Shown: positions 1 through 9,396, counted from the first letter of the stretch. The stretch: 48,556 nt of DNA from CAYLHX01 sp964383675 (GCA_964383675.1 CAYLHX010000011.1:1-48556), one strand, 5' to 3'. Program-made: numbers and translations. The notes: generated by a model not told the origin, from the sequence alone.

Positions 1-1012
1 AAACCAATTCATGGTCCTTTTTAAGTTGTAAAAACTGTTTTTTCAGCTTCTCAAAGCTAACCTCCTGCAAATCCAGACAATGCTCCTCCAATGAAAGCGA
101 CTTGAGCAGATCCCTAACCTTATGAGCATAACTTATAGCAATAAATGGCGTGGCTGTTTTGATTGAAGTAATCGCTGAGTGGAGGCGCATGCAAATCGCA
201 AACTTTGCTCCGGCAAAAAGTTGATTGATTTCTTCGATACTATTTGGAGTAATGATTTTTAACTCTTTACCGCTTTGCATTTTATTGATTAAGGCTCCAT
301 GTAGGTGCTCGTCGCCGGATTCATCGGCTTGAAAGTTGATAAATTTGAGTGACTGTCCCTCTTCATCTTTAAGCCAAGAGGCAAATTTAGCGATTTCTTT
401 AACAAAGTTCGTCGGGAGCTTATTGTATTCTCTAAGGGCAATAATCAGTCGGTTCTTTTTCGGCAGGCTGTCTTCAGGAGGATTTCCAAAGGCAAGATCT
501 GGTATGAGCTGGATTTTTTGTCTTACGCCCATGGCACTGAGTCGTTTTTGAGATTCTTCGTCGCGCACACTCACTAGTAGAGCCTTGTTGAACAACTTCT
601 TTACCAACCAACGCAATATTCCGTTTTTGATAGTGCCAACACTTTGTCCGTGCATGATGATTGGCTTTTTCAGTCTAATGGCTTGGTATCCCTGTATTAG
701 CCAGATCAGGTTGGCGTGAAAAGTAAGTTCGCTAAAGAGGCCGCCACCGCCCAAGATGAAAAGGTCGGATTCTTTAACCGCTTGTCCGGTTTTATTGCGT
801 TGGAAGAGTGATTTAAAGCCACTTTTGATTCCAGCCGGAAACTTTGGCAACGATTTAACGTTGAATCGCTCTTCCGTTTCCTTTGGATTACCGCTTAATA
901 TCGTTATTTCCAATGCCGGATCAAAATCTCTGAGGGATTTAATCAGTCCCTCCAGAATCATTTCATCTCCCCAATTTTGAGCGCCGTAGTTGCCGCAAAT
1001 TACTATTTTCAT
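1..1012 (-). CDS. csaB: Polysaccharide pyruvyl transferase, CsaB-like (3' end outside window)
   Basis: This reading frame starts at the ATG complementary to 1010-1012 and stays open to the window edge, so the C-terminus is missing. The N-terminus reads MKIVICGNYGAQNWGDEMIL, followed by a glycine-rich LGGGGLFSE segment, MHGQSVG, SVRDEES and a late CMRLHSAI segment. This order is typical of polysaccharide pyruvyl transferases such as CsaB and WcaK. CsaB adds pyruvate ketals to secondary cell-wall polysaccharide so that SLH domains can bind. An SLH-domain protein is encoded at 35994-37442, which fits that role. The start codon overlaps the rnhB stop by 4 bases (ATGA), suggesting translational coupling. 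The family call is secure; the CsaB subfamily and the substrate are inferred. Confidence 0.8.
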   Translation of the reverse strand, partial: MKIVICGNYGAQNWGDEMILEGLIKSLRDFDPALEITILSGNPKETEERFNVKSLPKFPAGIKSGFKSLFQRNKTGQAVKESDLFILGGGGLFSELTFHANLIWLIQGYQAIRLKKPIIMHGQSVGTIKNGILRWLVKKLFNKALLVSVRDEESQKRLSAMGVRQKIQLIPDLAFGNPPEDSLPKKNRLIIALREYNKLPTNFVKEIAKFASWLKDEEGQSLKFINFQADESGDEHLHGALINKMQSGKELKIITPNSIEEINQLFAGAKFAICMRLHSAITSIKTATPFIAISYAHKVRDLLKSLSLEEHCLDLQEVSFEKLKKQFLQLKKDHELV

Positions 1013-1569
1013 TTGCGCCAATTATAACTGTTCCGATGTATCTCGCAAGGACCATGTGATTCCAGCAAAGTGCGATGTAATCTGGTGCCGTAGCCCATGT
1101 GCTTTTCGAAGCCGTAGTTTGGAAATTCTCTGGAATAGTGTTCCATTATTTTGTCCCGGGTTACTTTGGCCAGAATCGAGGCGGCCATGATCTGACGAAT
1201 CTTGCCGTCTCCTCCAATAACGGTTTTAAATGGAGTGTTTAAGATTTGCTTATCGTTGCCGTCTATGAGGACCAGATCAGGCTTAATCCGGAGGCTTTCA
1301 ATGCAAAAGAAGTTGGCCCAACGCGTGGCGTGAGAGATATTTAGTCGGTCTATGTCCAGATGTGAGACTATGGTGATGGAAAAATCCAAAGCTCTCTTTA
1401 TGATAAGATCAAAAAGTTTTGTTCGGGCACTGGGTTTGAGTTTTTTGCTGTCGGCGAGTCCCGGTAGTTTTGTACCCGCTTTTAGAATGACAGCTGCCGA
1501 CACCACCGGTCCGGCCAAAGGGCCACGTCCCGCTTCGTCAACTCCGGCAATAATAAAATCTCCAGACAT
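1009..1569 (-). CDS. rnhB: Ribonuclease HII
   Basis: This 186-aa protein degrades the RNA strand of RNA-DNA hybrids and nicks at single ribonucleotides in DNA. The RNase HII signature GVDEAGRGPLAGP lies at residues 9-21. The catalytic acidic residues appear as D11, E12, D103 (LIDGND) and D121/D139 around IMAASILAKVTRD. The length is normal for the family. It lies just downstream of rplS on the same strand, a common bacterial arrangement, and its TGA stop overlaps the start of the pyruvyl transferase gene. No Shine-Dalgarno sequence is visible upstream. Confidence 0.95.
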   Translation of the reverse strand: MSGDFIIAGVDEAGRGPLAGPVVSAAVILKAGTKLPGLADSKKLKPSARTKLFDLIIKRALDFSITIVSHLDIDRLNISHATRWANFFCIESLRIKPDLVLIDGNDKQILNTPFKTVIGGDGKIRQIMAASILAKVTRDKIMEHYSREFPNYGFEKHMGYGTRLHRTLLESHGPCEIHRNSYNWRK

Positions 1570-1614
1570 AGTGTCTGGAGTATAAATTCATTCTATTTAA
1601 ATGTGAAGGTGTGA

Positions 1615-2166
1615 TTACTCTTCTTTCTTTTCCTCTTCTTTCGCTTCCTCGGCTGGCGCCTCTTCAACTGGTGCTTCTTCAGTTGGTGCCTCCTCGGCCT
1701 TTTCTTCCTGTCTTTCAGCTTCGGTCTGAACTTCCGGCTCTTGTGCCACTTCTTCATTTTCAGCCTCTTCCTGAGCTACCTCTTCTGCCAACTCCTCAAT
1801 TGAAGACTCCAGCTCCTTGTCGCTAACAAAGCTTCCCTTAAGTCTGGCTGATTTACCGAATCTATCACGCATGTAGTAAAGTTTCGCTCTTCTAACTTTA
1901 GATTTTTTCTTAATTTCTATTTTAACAATGTTTGTTGAATATAGTGGGAAGATCTTCTCCACACCAATCCCGCCGACAATACGGCGAACGGTAAAAGTTT
2001 TATCTGCTCCGTGACCGCTGTTAATTCGGATCACAAGCCCCTCGAAAATCTGTACTCTCTCTTTTTCTCCCTCTTTAATTTTCTGGTGCACGCGCACAGT
2101 ATCCCCTACGCGAACGTTAGGTACTTTTTTGACAGCCAATTGTTGTACTTCTTGTAGTAGATTCAT
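1615..2166 (-). CDS. rplS: Ribosomal protein bL19 with long acidic C-terminal tail
   Basis: Residues 1 to about 118 are a normal bL19 (VRVGDTVRVHQKIKEGEKER, FEGLVIR, FTVRRI, VEKIFPLYS, KSKVRRAKLYYMRDRFGKSARL). bL19 lies at the 30S-50S interface and is usually about 115 aa. Here about 65 further residues follow, almost entirely Glu, Ala, Pro, Gln, Thr and Val, with repeated EEAP-type units. The tail is probably disordered and strongly negative; its function is unknown. A promoter is visible 17-50 nt upstream and rnhB follows after about 45 bp. The identity is certain; the tail is the odd part. Confidence 0.96.
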   Translation of the reverse strand: MNLLQEVQQLAVKKVPNVRVGDTVRVHQKIKEGEKERVQIFEGLVIRINSGHGADKTFTVRRIVGGIGVEKIFPLYSTNIVKIEIKKKSKVRRAKLYYMRDRFGKSARLKGSFVSDKELESSIEELAEEVAQEEAENEEVAQEPEVQTEAERQEEKAEEAPTEEAPVEEAPAEEAKEEEKKEE

Positions 2167-2189
2167 TTCAATAAAAATAATGCTAACGA

Positions 2190-2218
2190 AATATATAGAA
2201 GCTTTAATACTAAATCAA
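2190..2218 (-). promoter_or_regulatory. Promoter of rplS
   Basis: On the minus strand, TTGATT (complement of 2213-2218) and TATATT (complement of 2190-2195) are separated by 17 bp. The predicted transcription start near 2183 leaves a leader of about 17 nt with no Shine-Dalgarno motif. Confidence 0.6.
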
Positions 2219-2227
2219 GCTATTTTT

Positions 2228-2779
2228 CTATATTTTATTGATTGGAATTTGAGTTTTTGGATCCTCGATGATTTCTTTCACGAATTTATCTTTGCAGTTT
2301 AGTCGATATTTGTAATCACTTTCATTCATTATGGTAAACTTGATCGGTCTTGGTGTACGCAGTTCGGTGTTCAAGTATTCGGCAAACTTTTCCTTGTCCA
2401 CTTCACCAACGATCAGCATGTCGACACTTTCCGTCGCCTGTCCAACCAATTGTCCGCTAAATGCCAAAAACTGAACTTTGCCAAGTTTCGCTATATCTTT
2501 GGCCAAATTTTCATTACTGGAAAGAGCCTTTATGATAATATTTTTTAACTCCTCAAGTATTGGAAAACCGTGATTTACATAATAATACTTCTTGCGGTTT
2601 TTGGTGCGGGTCTTGAGCAGGCCCATCTTTTTTAAATTATCCAGTTCTCGACGCACTGAATTAATTTGTTCATTAAGCTTTCTTGTAAGTTCCCTGATAA
2701 AGTACTCCTCTCTAGGATTCATCAGGAAGACCGTTAGAAGCTTAATACGCGTATTTGACGTAAAAAGCCTTTTTAACAT
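2228..2779 (-). CDS. Winged-helix transcriptional regulator with nucleotidyltransferase-like C-terminal domain
   Basis: This 183-aa protein begins with a winged helix-turn-helix at residues 1-75: TRIKLLTVFLMNP, EYFIRELTRKLNEQINSVRRELDNL, then the wing with GLLKTRTKNRKKYYYVN. The C-terminal half (VQFLAFSGQLVGQATESVDMLIVGEVD) resembles the Rossmann-like or MNT-type nucleotidyltransferase domains fused to such regulators in CPR and archaeal genomes, but no clear catalytic GS...DxD pair is seen. It probably binds DNA near its own gene: a perfect 19-bp palindrome lies 24 bp upstream of the start. The DNA-binding role is well supported; the ligand is unknown. Confidence 0.75.
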   Translation of the reverse strand: MLKRLFTSNTRIKLLTVFLMNPREEYFIRELTRKLNEQINSVRRELDNLKKMGLLKTRTKNRKKYYYVNHGFPILEELKNIIIKALSSNENLAKDIAKLGKVQFLAFSGQLVGQATESVDMLIVGEVDKEKFAEYLNTELRTPRPIKFTIMNESDYKYRLNCKDKFVKEIIEDPKTQIPINKI

Positions 2780-2802
2780 TTGCCCTAGTTATGCCCACGA
2801 AA

Positions 2803-2821
2803 TGTATACAAATTGTATACA
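2803..2821. promoter_or_regulatory. 19-bp palindromic operator candidate
   Basis: TGTATACAA and TTGTATACA form a perfect inverted repeat around one central A. The palindrome lies 24 bp upstream of the winged-helix regulator start codon and overlaps TATACA elements that could serve as its -10. It is a good candidate for an autoregulatory site of a dimeric winged-helix protein. Confidence 0.6.
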
Positions 2822-2918
2822 CTTTCTCGAGCTCAAAGTACTCTTTTTTTATTTCAATTGCAACATTTTTTTATTCACGAAAAGCCTTGATGCCGTGGCC
2901 TTAGTATTTTAAGGGTGA

Positions 2919-3158
2919 TTAGAATTCTTCGTCCTCTTCCTCCGGGGTGGTTTCTATAACCTTGTTGATAAACCCCTGGTAGAGCATTCCGGTGAAGATA
3001 CCGATGACTGAGATTCCCAAGAAAATGAAGGTGGGGTTTTCACGTACCGGCCAAAAGAAGAAATTAAGATTGGAACACTGAGCTCCGATATTTTCAAAGG
3101 CCAGTATCAGAATTAGTACCGTGAAAATGATGGAGCCGGTAAGATAAAGCGCTTTCAT
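2919..3158 (-). CDS. LapA-domain (DUF1049) small membrane protein
   Basis: The 79-aa protein has two predicted membrane helices, residues 6-24 (LTGSIIFTVLILILAFENIG) and about 42-65 (PTFIFLGISVIGIFTGMLYQGF), joined by a short loop with NLNFFFWPV. It ends in an acidic tail, TTPEEEDEEF. The helix, aromatic loop, helix and charged end match the LapA/DUF1049 family. LapA is linked to lipopolysaccharide assembly in Gram-negatives, but the domain also occurs in monoderms, where its role is unclear. It lies between tig and the winged-helix regulator on the same strand. Confidence 0.65.
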   Translation of the reverse strand: MKALYLTGSIIFTVLILILAFENIGAQCSNLNFFFWPVRENPTFIFLGISVIGIFTGMLYQGFINKVIETTPEEEDEEF

Positions 3159-3221
3159 AGGATTATGTTTACGAGCTTATTTAGGATTCTAGCAAAAAGC
3201 GGCGTTAAAGCCAATTTTTAT

Positions 3222-4493
3222 TTAGGCCAACACCTTATCGAACAGCTTCTTAAGAGCGATCTTATTGAACAACTGTGCCCTCAGCTCTCCTTGTTCAAAT
3301 TCCTGTTCAATTTTTTTGCTTTCACTTTCCGGATAGTGAGCTTTAATCTTGTTCAGCTCTTCTTTCAGCTCTTTTTCTTCAACCTTAATCCCCTCTTCCT
3401 TGATTACGTAATGCAGCGCCAGACGAATTTGTATGCGACGTTCCGCCTCGGGTACGTATTTTTTAAGCAATTCCTCCTCGGTTGTTTTGGCCTGTTCTAA
3501 AAATTTATCAAATTCCATTCCCCTACCGACGATATCATTCTTCATGTCCATCAAGATGTACTGTGCCTCTTCTTGAACCATGGCTTCCGGCAACTCGACT
3601 TTAGCTTTTTTCAAAAGCTCCTCGATGTACTGATTTTCTCTTTCGCGCACGGCTTCATGTTCCTTTTGATGCTTAATGTTTTCCTCGATGTATTTTTTAA
3701 ACTCTTCGACTTTTTGCTTCTTGCCGGTAAGTTTCTCGATCAGTTCTTCATTCAATTCTGGTTTTTCAGCCTCTTCCACTCTCTTGACCTCAACTTTGAA
3801 TTTCACTTTTTTATTCTGAAAATCTTTTTTGTGGTAGTCTTTTGGAAAAGTAATGTCGAATTCCTTTTTTTCGTCTTTTTTAAGGCCGATCAATTCGTCT
3901 TCAAAACCGGGAATGAAGGAATTTCCTCCAAGAACAACCGGATGATTTTTACTCTTGGTGCCCTCGAGTTCCTTTCCGTCCTTATCAAAACCCGCAAAAT
4001 CCACCTCTACTCTGTCATCTTTTTTAGCTCCTCTCTCAACATCTTTATAGGTTGTGTGATGTTTTTTTAGATCCTCGATCACCTCATTGATGTCTTTTTC
4101 GGTTACTTTCGCCTCTTTTTTGGCGACTTTAATGTCCTTGTAGCTTGGAATTTCCACCTCCGGCATTACGGCCACTACGGCTTTGTAGGTTAAAGGAGTT
4201 TCGCTTTCGATGTTGACCTGCGGACGTGAAACCACCTGTAGTTTTTCCTTGATCACCACATCGGCATAAGACTTCTGAATGGCTCTCTCTTGTGCATGCG
4301 CGTTGATATACTCCTTGCTCACGTATTGCTCTAGGACATGGTGAGGAACGTGCCCCGGTCTGAAACCTTTCACCTTTACCTCTTTGGAAATATCGTCACA
4401 AGCTTTTTTGGTTGCTTGCTCGATTATTTCTTCCGGCACTGTAACCGTGATCTCAACTTCCGACTTTGGTAGTTTTTTAATTTTGTAATCCAT
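3222..4493 (-). CDS. tig: Trigger factor, ribosome-associated chaperone and peptidyl-prolyl isomerase
   Basis: The 423-aa protein carries the ribosome-docking signature GFRPGHVP at residues 43-50 of its N-terminal domain. A FKBP-type isomerase domain follows at about 150-245 (DRVEVDFAGFDKDGKELEGTK, FIPGFEDELIGLKKDEKKEF). A long Lys/Glu-rich helical C-terminal domain completes the chaperone arms. It binds nascent chains at the ribosome exit tunnel. The length is close to the family norm. No Shine-Dalgarno sequence precedes the ATG; the upstream bases are A/T-rich. Confidence 0.95.
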   Translation of the reverse strand: MDYKIKKLPKSEVEITVTVPEEIIEQATKKACDDISKEVKVKGFRPGHVPHHVLEQYVSKEYINAHAQERAIQKSYADVVIKEKLQVVSRPQVNIESETPLTYKAVVAVMPEVEIPSYKDIKVAKKEAKVTEKDINEVIEDLKKHHTTYKDVERGAKKDDRVEVDFAGFDKDGKELEGTKSKNHPVVLGGNSFIPGFEDELIGLKKDEKKEFDITFPKDYHKKDFQNKKVKFKVEVKRVEEAEKPELNEELIEKLTGKKQKVEEFKKYIEENIKHQKEHEAVRERENQYIEELLKKAKVELPEAMVQEEAQYILMDMKNDIVGRGMEFDKFLEQAKTTEEELLKKYVPEAERRIQIRLALHYVIKEEGIKVEEKELKEELNKIKAHYPESESKKIEQEFEQGELRAQLFNKIALKKLFDKVLA

Positions 4494-4665
4494 GATGATT
4501 TTTTAATTATGACAGTTGACTTTTCCTTTACTTCTGCTAAGTTTTAGTACTCGATTCACTTAATTTTATGAACAAGAATACTTTAAAATCGAATTTTGCT
4601 ACGGAAGCAAATTACTTATGTCAAATTTTCTCGAATATCCTACAGCCTGAAAATGCGTTTGACAA

Positions 4666-4694
4666 TTGTTTTTTTGGCTGATTTTTGGTAAAAT
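4666..4694 (+). promoter_or_regulatory. Promoter of the 1554-aa giant gene unit
   Basis: TTGTTT (4666-4671), a 17-bp spacer and TAAAAT (4689-4694) preceded by TGG form an extended -10 promoter. A nearby TTGACA at 4659-4664 would give a 24-bp spacer, too long. The start near 4701 leaves a leader of about 16 nt with no Shine-Dalgarno motif. Confidence 0.55.
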
Positions 4695-4716
4695 ATATGG
4701 ATAATTAAAGACTTAA

Positions 4717-7700
4717 ATGGCACAATCCGCAAATCAGTTAGATGCGAATAAAAATCAATTCACTGAGGAACAACTACGTGCTCTTGATAAGTTGCATGAT
4801 CAAAATCCTGAAGTCGTCGATCTTGATGCAGCTGTTGAAATTGGTTTACTGACACAGGAAATTAGAGAAAGAATTGATAAAGTTCTTCCGGGGCATATGC
4901 TGTATTTCCAGAGGGCGGTAGGTATAGAGAGGCGTGTAGCTCCATCAAAGGCTGCCTTTAAAAGAACTTTTGAGGTGGTTTATGGAAAATTTCTTTTTGA
5001 ACAAGAGTTTAAGGAACTTGAAAAGCCTGATGGTGAGTTGTCGAGTATTTTAGGTAAAATTTTGAAGTTTGATTTTAAGGGAAAGAAGGGGCGTTCTTCA
5101 ATCGAAGCAATGATGAGGAGATTGAATGAGGTGGTTGTAAACGCAGATGCTGTTGAGCAAAATAGTGCGGAAATCGCCACCTTGGAGAGCGAAAAAATGA
5201 CAGTTGAGGGTGAACATGCTGACAAAGTATCTAAGGTCTCTACGTTAAATGCATTGAAGCCTACGATTGGACAATTGAATTTTCATAGCACACCAGATGG
5301 CAAGAAACACTTAGGCAAATTGGCTGACGGTCAATATCTGGCTGGGGTTTTAGAGGGAAATTTTCAGTATGAGCAAGATGAACTAGCTCCATTGGAGCCG
5401 AAGTTGGAAGAGTATCGTGAATTGGCTGAAAGAAGCTTAGAGAAGTTTGGTGAATTCAAAACTGAATATGTGAAGTATAACTTTGACTCGCCGGAAATAT
5501 CTTTTTTTACAGCTTTTGAACTTGAGTTGGAGACTTTATTAACTACCGAGGTTTTATCAGATCAGTTTGACGCGGTCAAATGGCAGCAATTTATTGAACA
5601 GGGTTTGCAAAGCTTTATTCAATCTCTAAAAGATTTGCACGAGGCTGAGCCAGGACGATTTACTGAAAAAGTTGATTTGGCAATGCAAGAAGCTTTGGGT
5701 AATTTGGAGGATCTTTTTGACAAAGCTGGTATTGTTAAGCAAGTTGCTGACAAAAGAAGTTCTATAGAATACTATGAAGATGAAATCTCTTTAAATGAAG
5801 ATAAGTTCAAACAAGAGTTAAGTGATTATCTTGATTTATTGGAATCACAAGTTCCCGCAATTCAAGCTTTTAAAACACCTGCACATGAAGCACTTGTTCC
5901 AGGCCTTTCTGCAAGGTGTGATGAATATTTGCAAAAATTGGAGCAAGATTTTCTGCCGGATTTCAGGTCTCAAATTACCACGAGCAGTGATCTTGTAGAC
6001 CTCTATGCTACGTTGCAAGTTTTTGTTGAAGATGAGCATAAAAAGTTTATTGCTGAACTTGAGTTGATGGTACAACAGCCTTTAGCAAGGCTTAATCAAG
6101 AAGTGGCAAATCTAAAGAGGCGTCTTGATGATGTGAATTCAAAAATTTCAACTTTAAAGGGGTATGGGGATACAGAGGTCGGTAAAAAAATGGCCAAAGA
6201 TCTTCAAAAAGCTGAACAAGATCTATTGGAAGCGACCAGTGAAAGAGATCAGGCTCAAAGCAGGGTAGACATTTACGATCGCCTTTTAAGTAATGTTGAT
6301 AGTGCCAAGGAAGCTATAGATGGCTTGGGGGATATGTTGAGCGGAAAAACTCAACTGGCAGATTTGGAGGAAAAAGTAAAAGCTCTAAAGGAGAAACTGG
6401 ATGAGGATAAGTTAAAATTGGAGGAAGCAATCGCCAAAATTCCCGAACTCAATGGAGTTGATTTTGATCAGATTTTAACAATGGATCACACCAGTATCGA
6501 GTTGCTGCGCAAGAAAATAGGAAAAATCGCTTTCTCCAGGCGTTTATTGGGTGTTCCAGACGAAAAGACGTTAACAAAGAAGCGTCTCGCATATTATCAG
6601 CAAAGGATTGATAAGAAGTATCCTCCTAATCTTGATCGCTACTTGATTCATGATGGCACTCAAGTAAGTGCAGCTCAGTTAAGAACCTTGATTGATGAGG
6701 CAAGTGCTACTTTGTCTCAAGCCATTGATGATGGAAAAACCAATCCTGTAAATGATCCTGTTGATGGTTTGATTAAAGCTAGGCAGGCTTATAAGAGAAG
6801 TGGGACACGTTTAGAAAAAGCTCAAAAACAAGTTGATGAGTTCAGTGGTCCAACTAATCTCGATAAGGATGCTGTGTTTTCTATGCTGGATGCTTTTACT
6901 GTAGAAATTACGCAAGTGAAGGATGATCCTGATTGTGATGATAGCATAAAGAATATTGCCAATCAATTTTTGACTGACTATGCAGCTTTTGATGCTTTGC
7001 ACCGAGGGGCAACTGACTTTGACAGCGCTTCGTTCAAAAGTTTCTTAGAGGAAAAAATTACTCCTTTACTGACGGAGCTATCCCGTGAATTGAAAAAAGC
7101 TAAGAAACCCTATGCTGATGAATTGGCGCGAGCGGTAAAAAAGGTTAGCGATCTTGCTGCAAAAATTGATGGATTGAAAGGCGATTCCCCGCTAAGTTGG
7201 GTTCTTAAAAAGGCTTTTCCCGGGGTTAATTTCAAGGATGGTACTGTTACTATTCGCGGTTTTGAAACAAATTTTGAACATACTGCCAAGCAACTTGATG
7301 AAGCTGCACAGTACTTTACCTCCTCTGAAAATGTTTCAGATATAAATAAACGGTTTGGTAAGCTTAAGGTTGCTGTTGATGAACAAGAGGGAGATTCTTT
7401 TAAGGAAACATTGCGTAAAATTGACGTCAAACCAGATGCTGGAATTAAAACTCAGATTAGTGAGTTGGAAGACGCTATTAGGGCTCAAGAGAGGAAGTCT
7501 ACCATTCGCCCCCCAACATCGGCGGACATCCGAAAACATATTGAAGATAAGAAACGTGAATGGCGATCGCTCCCAGATCCAAAGGATGGTTTTAATGAAG
7601 AGAAGGTGACAAAGCTTTACATTGAGTCGACTGATAAATTGATTGCTGAACAGGAAAAAGCAAAAAAAGTGGAGGTTTCAAAGTATTCTACAGCTTTGAG

Positions 7701-9381
7701 GGCTCTGAAGTCTTCATTGAAGCAGGCTGAAGAAATGTATCAGATGGCTGAAAAAATGATGGGACATTTAGAAATTGCTCATAAGGCTGGGATTAAGTTG
7801 GTTGGTTCTAATGGCGTGGAGATTGATTTGAAAGCAATCTTAGATCGTTTCTCGAAGATTGATCTGGAAAGCGTTGATTTTAAGCCAAAATTACTAACAG
7901 ATTTGTATGCTGAATTTAATAACTTCTTTGAAACAGCAAAAAGTGTTAGCGGTTTGATAGCTGAACTTAAAAAAGCTAAGGATGACATAAATGAAAGCAC
8001 AAACTTACAAGATAACGCAGCAACAGAAAAAGTATTTTTATCATTGATTTCAACTCAATTCCCCGATATGAGCCTTGAAGATCAGCAAAAATTAGTTAAG
8101 TCAGTACTTGCTGAAGACATAGAGGTTATTCAAACAACGAAGAGCTATCGGGAGCTGGCAGAAAGAGGGGGTGCCGAACTTTTTGATACAATTAATTGCG
8201 CTGGTTTTAGGCAGCAATTGATTGGTTTTAAGTATAAGGTTGGCGACACTGAACATGAGCCTTTTAAGGGGCTCAAACCGGAGGATTTCATGCATTGGAG
8301 TAGCATTGAGAAGCTCTTTGATATTGGAAAACTTGACCATAAAAATGGTTTTTTTGCCCTGTGTGCACTGGATGTTTTTGCCGGAAGTCCACGCCCTTTG
8401 CAAAATCACCATATTGAAAAACGATTGAAGCTTGAAATTGCAAAAGAGCTAGGGGCCGATTCGAGGATGAATGTAGAAAGTATTAACAGGCTAGTGCAAG
8501 AAGCCTTTGATGATCAATATAAGAAAGCAATGCCTTTTGTAACATCATTTTTTACGCATTACAACATGAATGCGCCCAAGTTGGAGAATTACTTGGTTAA
8601 ACGATTTAATACCGAATACGAGGTCTTAGCTGAAAAGCATAAACGTGGAGAAATAGATGATGAAGAGTTTTATATGGGAGTTGAAGATCTTTTGGAAAAG
8701 GCAAAAGATGCCGGGGTGGTAGATAGACTGGATTTTCCTCAGCATACCATCTTAAATATGCTCTGGACCGGAAAAGAAGCACAATGGATTAGGGACAGAC
8801 TACATGACCTTAAGAACTTTGGTAAGGATTTAACCAAGAGAACTGCTGCTGGCATTGCAAAATTAACTGCTAAAGGAGCTTTGGGGACATTAAAGGCTGG
8901 TGGTGAGGTTGTTAGTAAAAGTGTCTGGCAATTAGCACTGTATAGTGTTTGGCGAATTCCGATTAAATATCCCGCTATGATTTTAGGAAAACTACCGGTT
9001 GGTTTTATCAATCTATTCAGGAAACAAAAGTGGACTCCATATAGTATTCAAGAGGACGTAAGAAGTGACTGGGATGAATGCAAATCCTCGATTGGATCAC
9101 TAAAGGAGGTGCCAAAGAAATCTTTCGCTGGCGCTGTTGAAGGCACTAAGAGCGTTGTTGCTGCTGAAGCAGCAAAACTTGAAGGTCTTAAACATACTGA
9201 ATATAAGGATAGATCCGAAGTTAAATTAGATGAATTGGGACAAAAAGTAGAGAAATATGAAAAGGAATCTACTTTGAAGGCTATGGAGGTGGTAAATTCT
9301 CCTTTTGTGGATCTAGACAAATATAAAGAACGTTTAAAGCAAATTGATGATCTTTTGTCAGGCACCAAAAAAGCCGCATAA
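4717..9381 (+). CDS. Giant coiled-coil protein of unknown function (1554 aa)
   Basis: I do not recognise a known family. The protein has no signal peptide and is very rich in Lys, Glu, Leu and Ala. Long predicted coiled-coil stretches lie near residues 150-250, 450-600 (LARLNQEVANLKRRLDDVNSKI), 690-720 and 930-1060. Near residues 1370-1440 there is an amphipathic or hydrophobic segment (RTAAGIAKLTAKGALGTLKA, then VWQLALYSVWRIPIKYPAMI) that could touch a membrane. A basic and acidic helical tail follows. It heads the first of two transcription units in a five-gene locus; the 128-aa gene follows after 15 bp. A structural, cell-surface or cytoskeletal role is possible, but none is shown by sequence. 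Confidence 0.85.
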   Translation: MAQSANQLDANKNQFTEEQLRALDKLHDQNPEVVDLDAAVEIGLLTQEIRERIDKVLPGHMLYFQRAVGIERRVAPSKAAFKRTFEVVYGKFLFEQEFKELEKPDGELSSILGKILKFDFKGKKGRSSIEAMMRRLNEVVVNADAVEQNSAEIATLESEKMTVEGEHADKVSKVSTLNALKPTIGQLNFHSTPDGKKHLGKLADGQYLAGVLEGNFQYEQDELAPLEPKLEEYRELAERSLEKFGEFKTEYVKYNFDSPEISFFTAFELELETLLTTEVLSDQFDAVKWQQFIEQGLQSFIQSLKDLHEAEPGRFTEKVDLAMQEALGNLEDLFDKAGIVKQVADKRSSIEYYEDEISLNEDKFKQELSDYLDLLESQVPAIQAFKTPAHEALVPGLSARCDEYLQKLEQDFLPDFRSQITTSSDLVDLYATLQVFVEDEHKKFIAELELMVQQPLARLNQEVANLKRRLDDVNSKISTLKGYGDTEVGKKMAKDLQKAEQDLLEATSERDQAQSRVDIYDRLLSNVDSAKEAIDGLGDMLSGKTQLADLEEKVKALKEKLDEDKLKLEEAIAKIPELNGVDFDQILTMDHTSIELLRKKIGKIAFSRRLLGVPDEKTLTKKRLAYYQQRIDKKYPPNLDRYLIHDGTQVSAAQLRTLIDEASATLSQAIDDGKTNPVNDPVDGLIKARQAYKRSGTRLEKAQKQVDEFSGPTNLDKDAVFSMLDAFTVEITQVKDDPDCDDSIKNIANQFLTDYAAFDALHRGATDFDSASFKSFLEEKITPLLTELSRELKKAKKPYADELARAVKKVSDLAAKIDGLKGDSPLSWVLKKAFPGVNFKDGTVTIRGFETNFEHTAKQLDEAAQYFTSSENVSDINKRFGKLKVAVDEQEGDSFKETLRKIDVKPDAGIKTQISELEDAIRAQERKSTIRPPTSADIRKHIEDKKREWRSLPDPKDGFNEEKVTKLYIESTDKLIAEQEKAKKVEVSKYSTALRALKSSLKQAEEMYQMAEKMMGHLEIAHKAGIKLVGSNGVEIDLKAILDRFSKIDLESVDFKPKLLTDLYAEFNNFFETAKSVSGLIAELKKAKDDINESTNLQDNAATEKVFLSLISTQFPDMSLEDQQKLVKSVLAEDIEVIQTTKSYRELAERGGAELFDTINCAGFRQQLIGFKYKVGDTEHEPFKGLKPEDFMHWSSIEKLFDIGKLDHKNGFFALCALDVFAGSPRPLQNHHIEKRLKLEIAKELGADSRMNVESINRLVQEAFDDQYKKAMPFVTSFFTHYNMNAPKLENYLVKRFNTEYEVLAEKHKRGEIDDEEFYMGVEDLLEKAKDAGVVDRLDFPQHTILNMLWTGKEAQWIRDRLHDLKNFGKDLTKRTAAGIAKLTAKGALGTLKAGGEVVSKSVWQLALYSVWRIPIKYPAMILGKLPVGFINLFRKQKWTPYSIQEDVRSDWDECKSSIGSLKEVPKKSFAGAVEGTKSVVAAEAAKLEGLKHTEYKDRSEVKLDELGQKVEKYEKESTLKAMEVVNSPFVDLDKYKERLKQIDDLLSGTKKAA

Positions 9382-9396
9382 AATTAACGTATTAGT

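Noticed and set aside
3573..4070. Long plus-strand frame antisense to tig
   Set aside because: It is a shadow of the Lys/Glu-rich tig gene, whose complement gives Phe/Leu-rich frames. It shows no recognisable domain.
4659..4664. TTGACA as -35 of the 1554-aa gene
   Set aside because: The spacer to TAAAAT would be 24 bp. TTGTTT at 4666 with 17 bp fits better, although TTGACA is closer to consensus.
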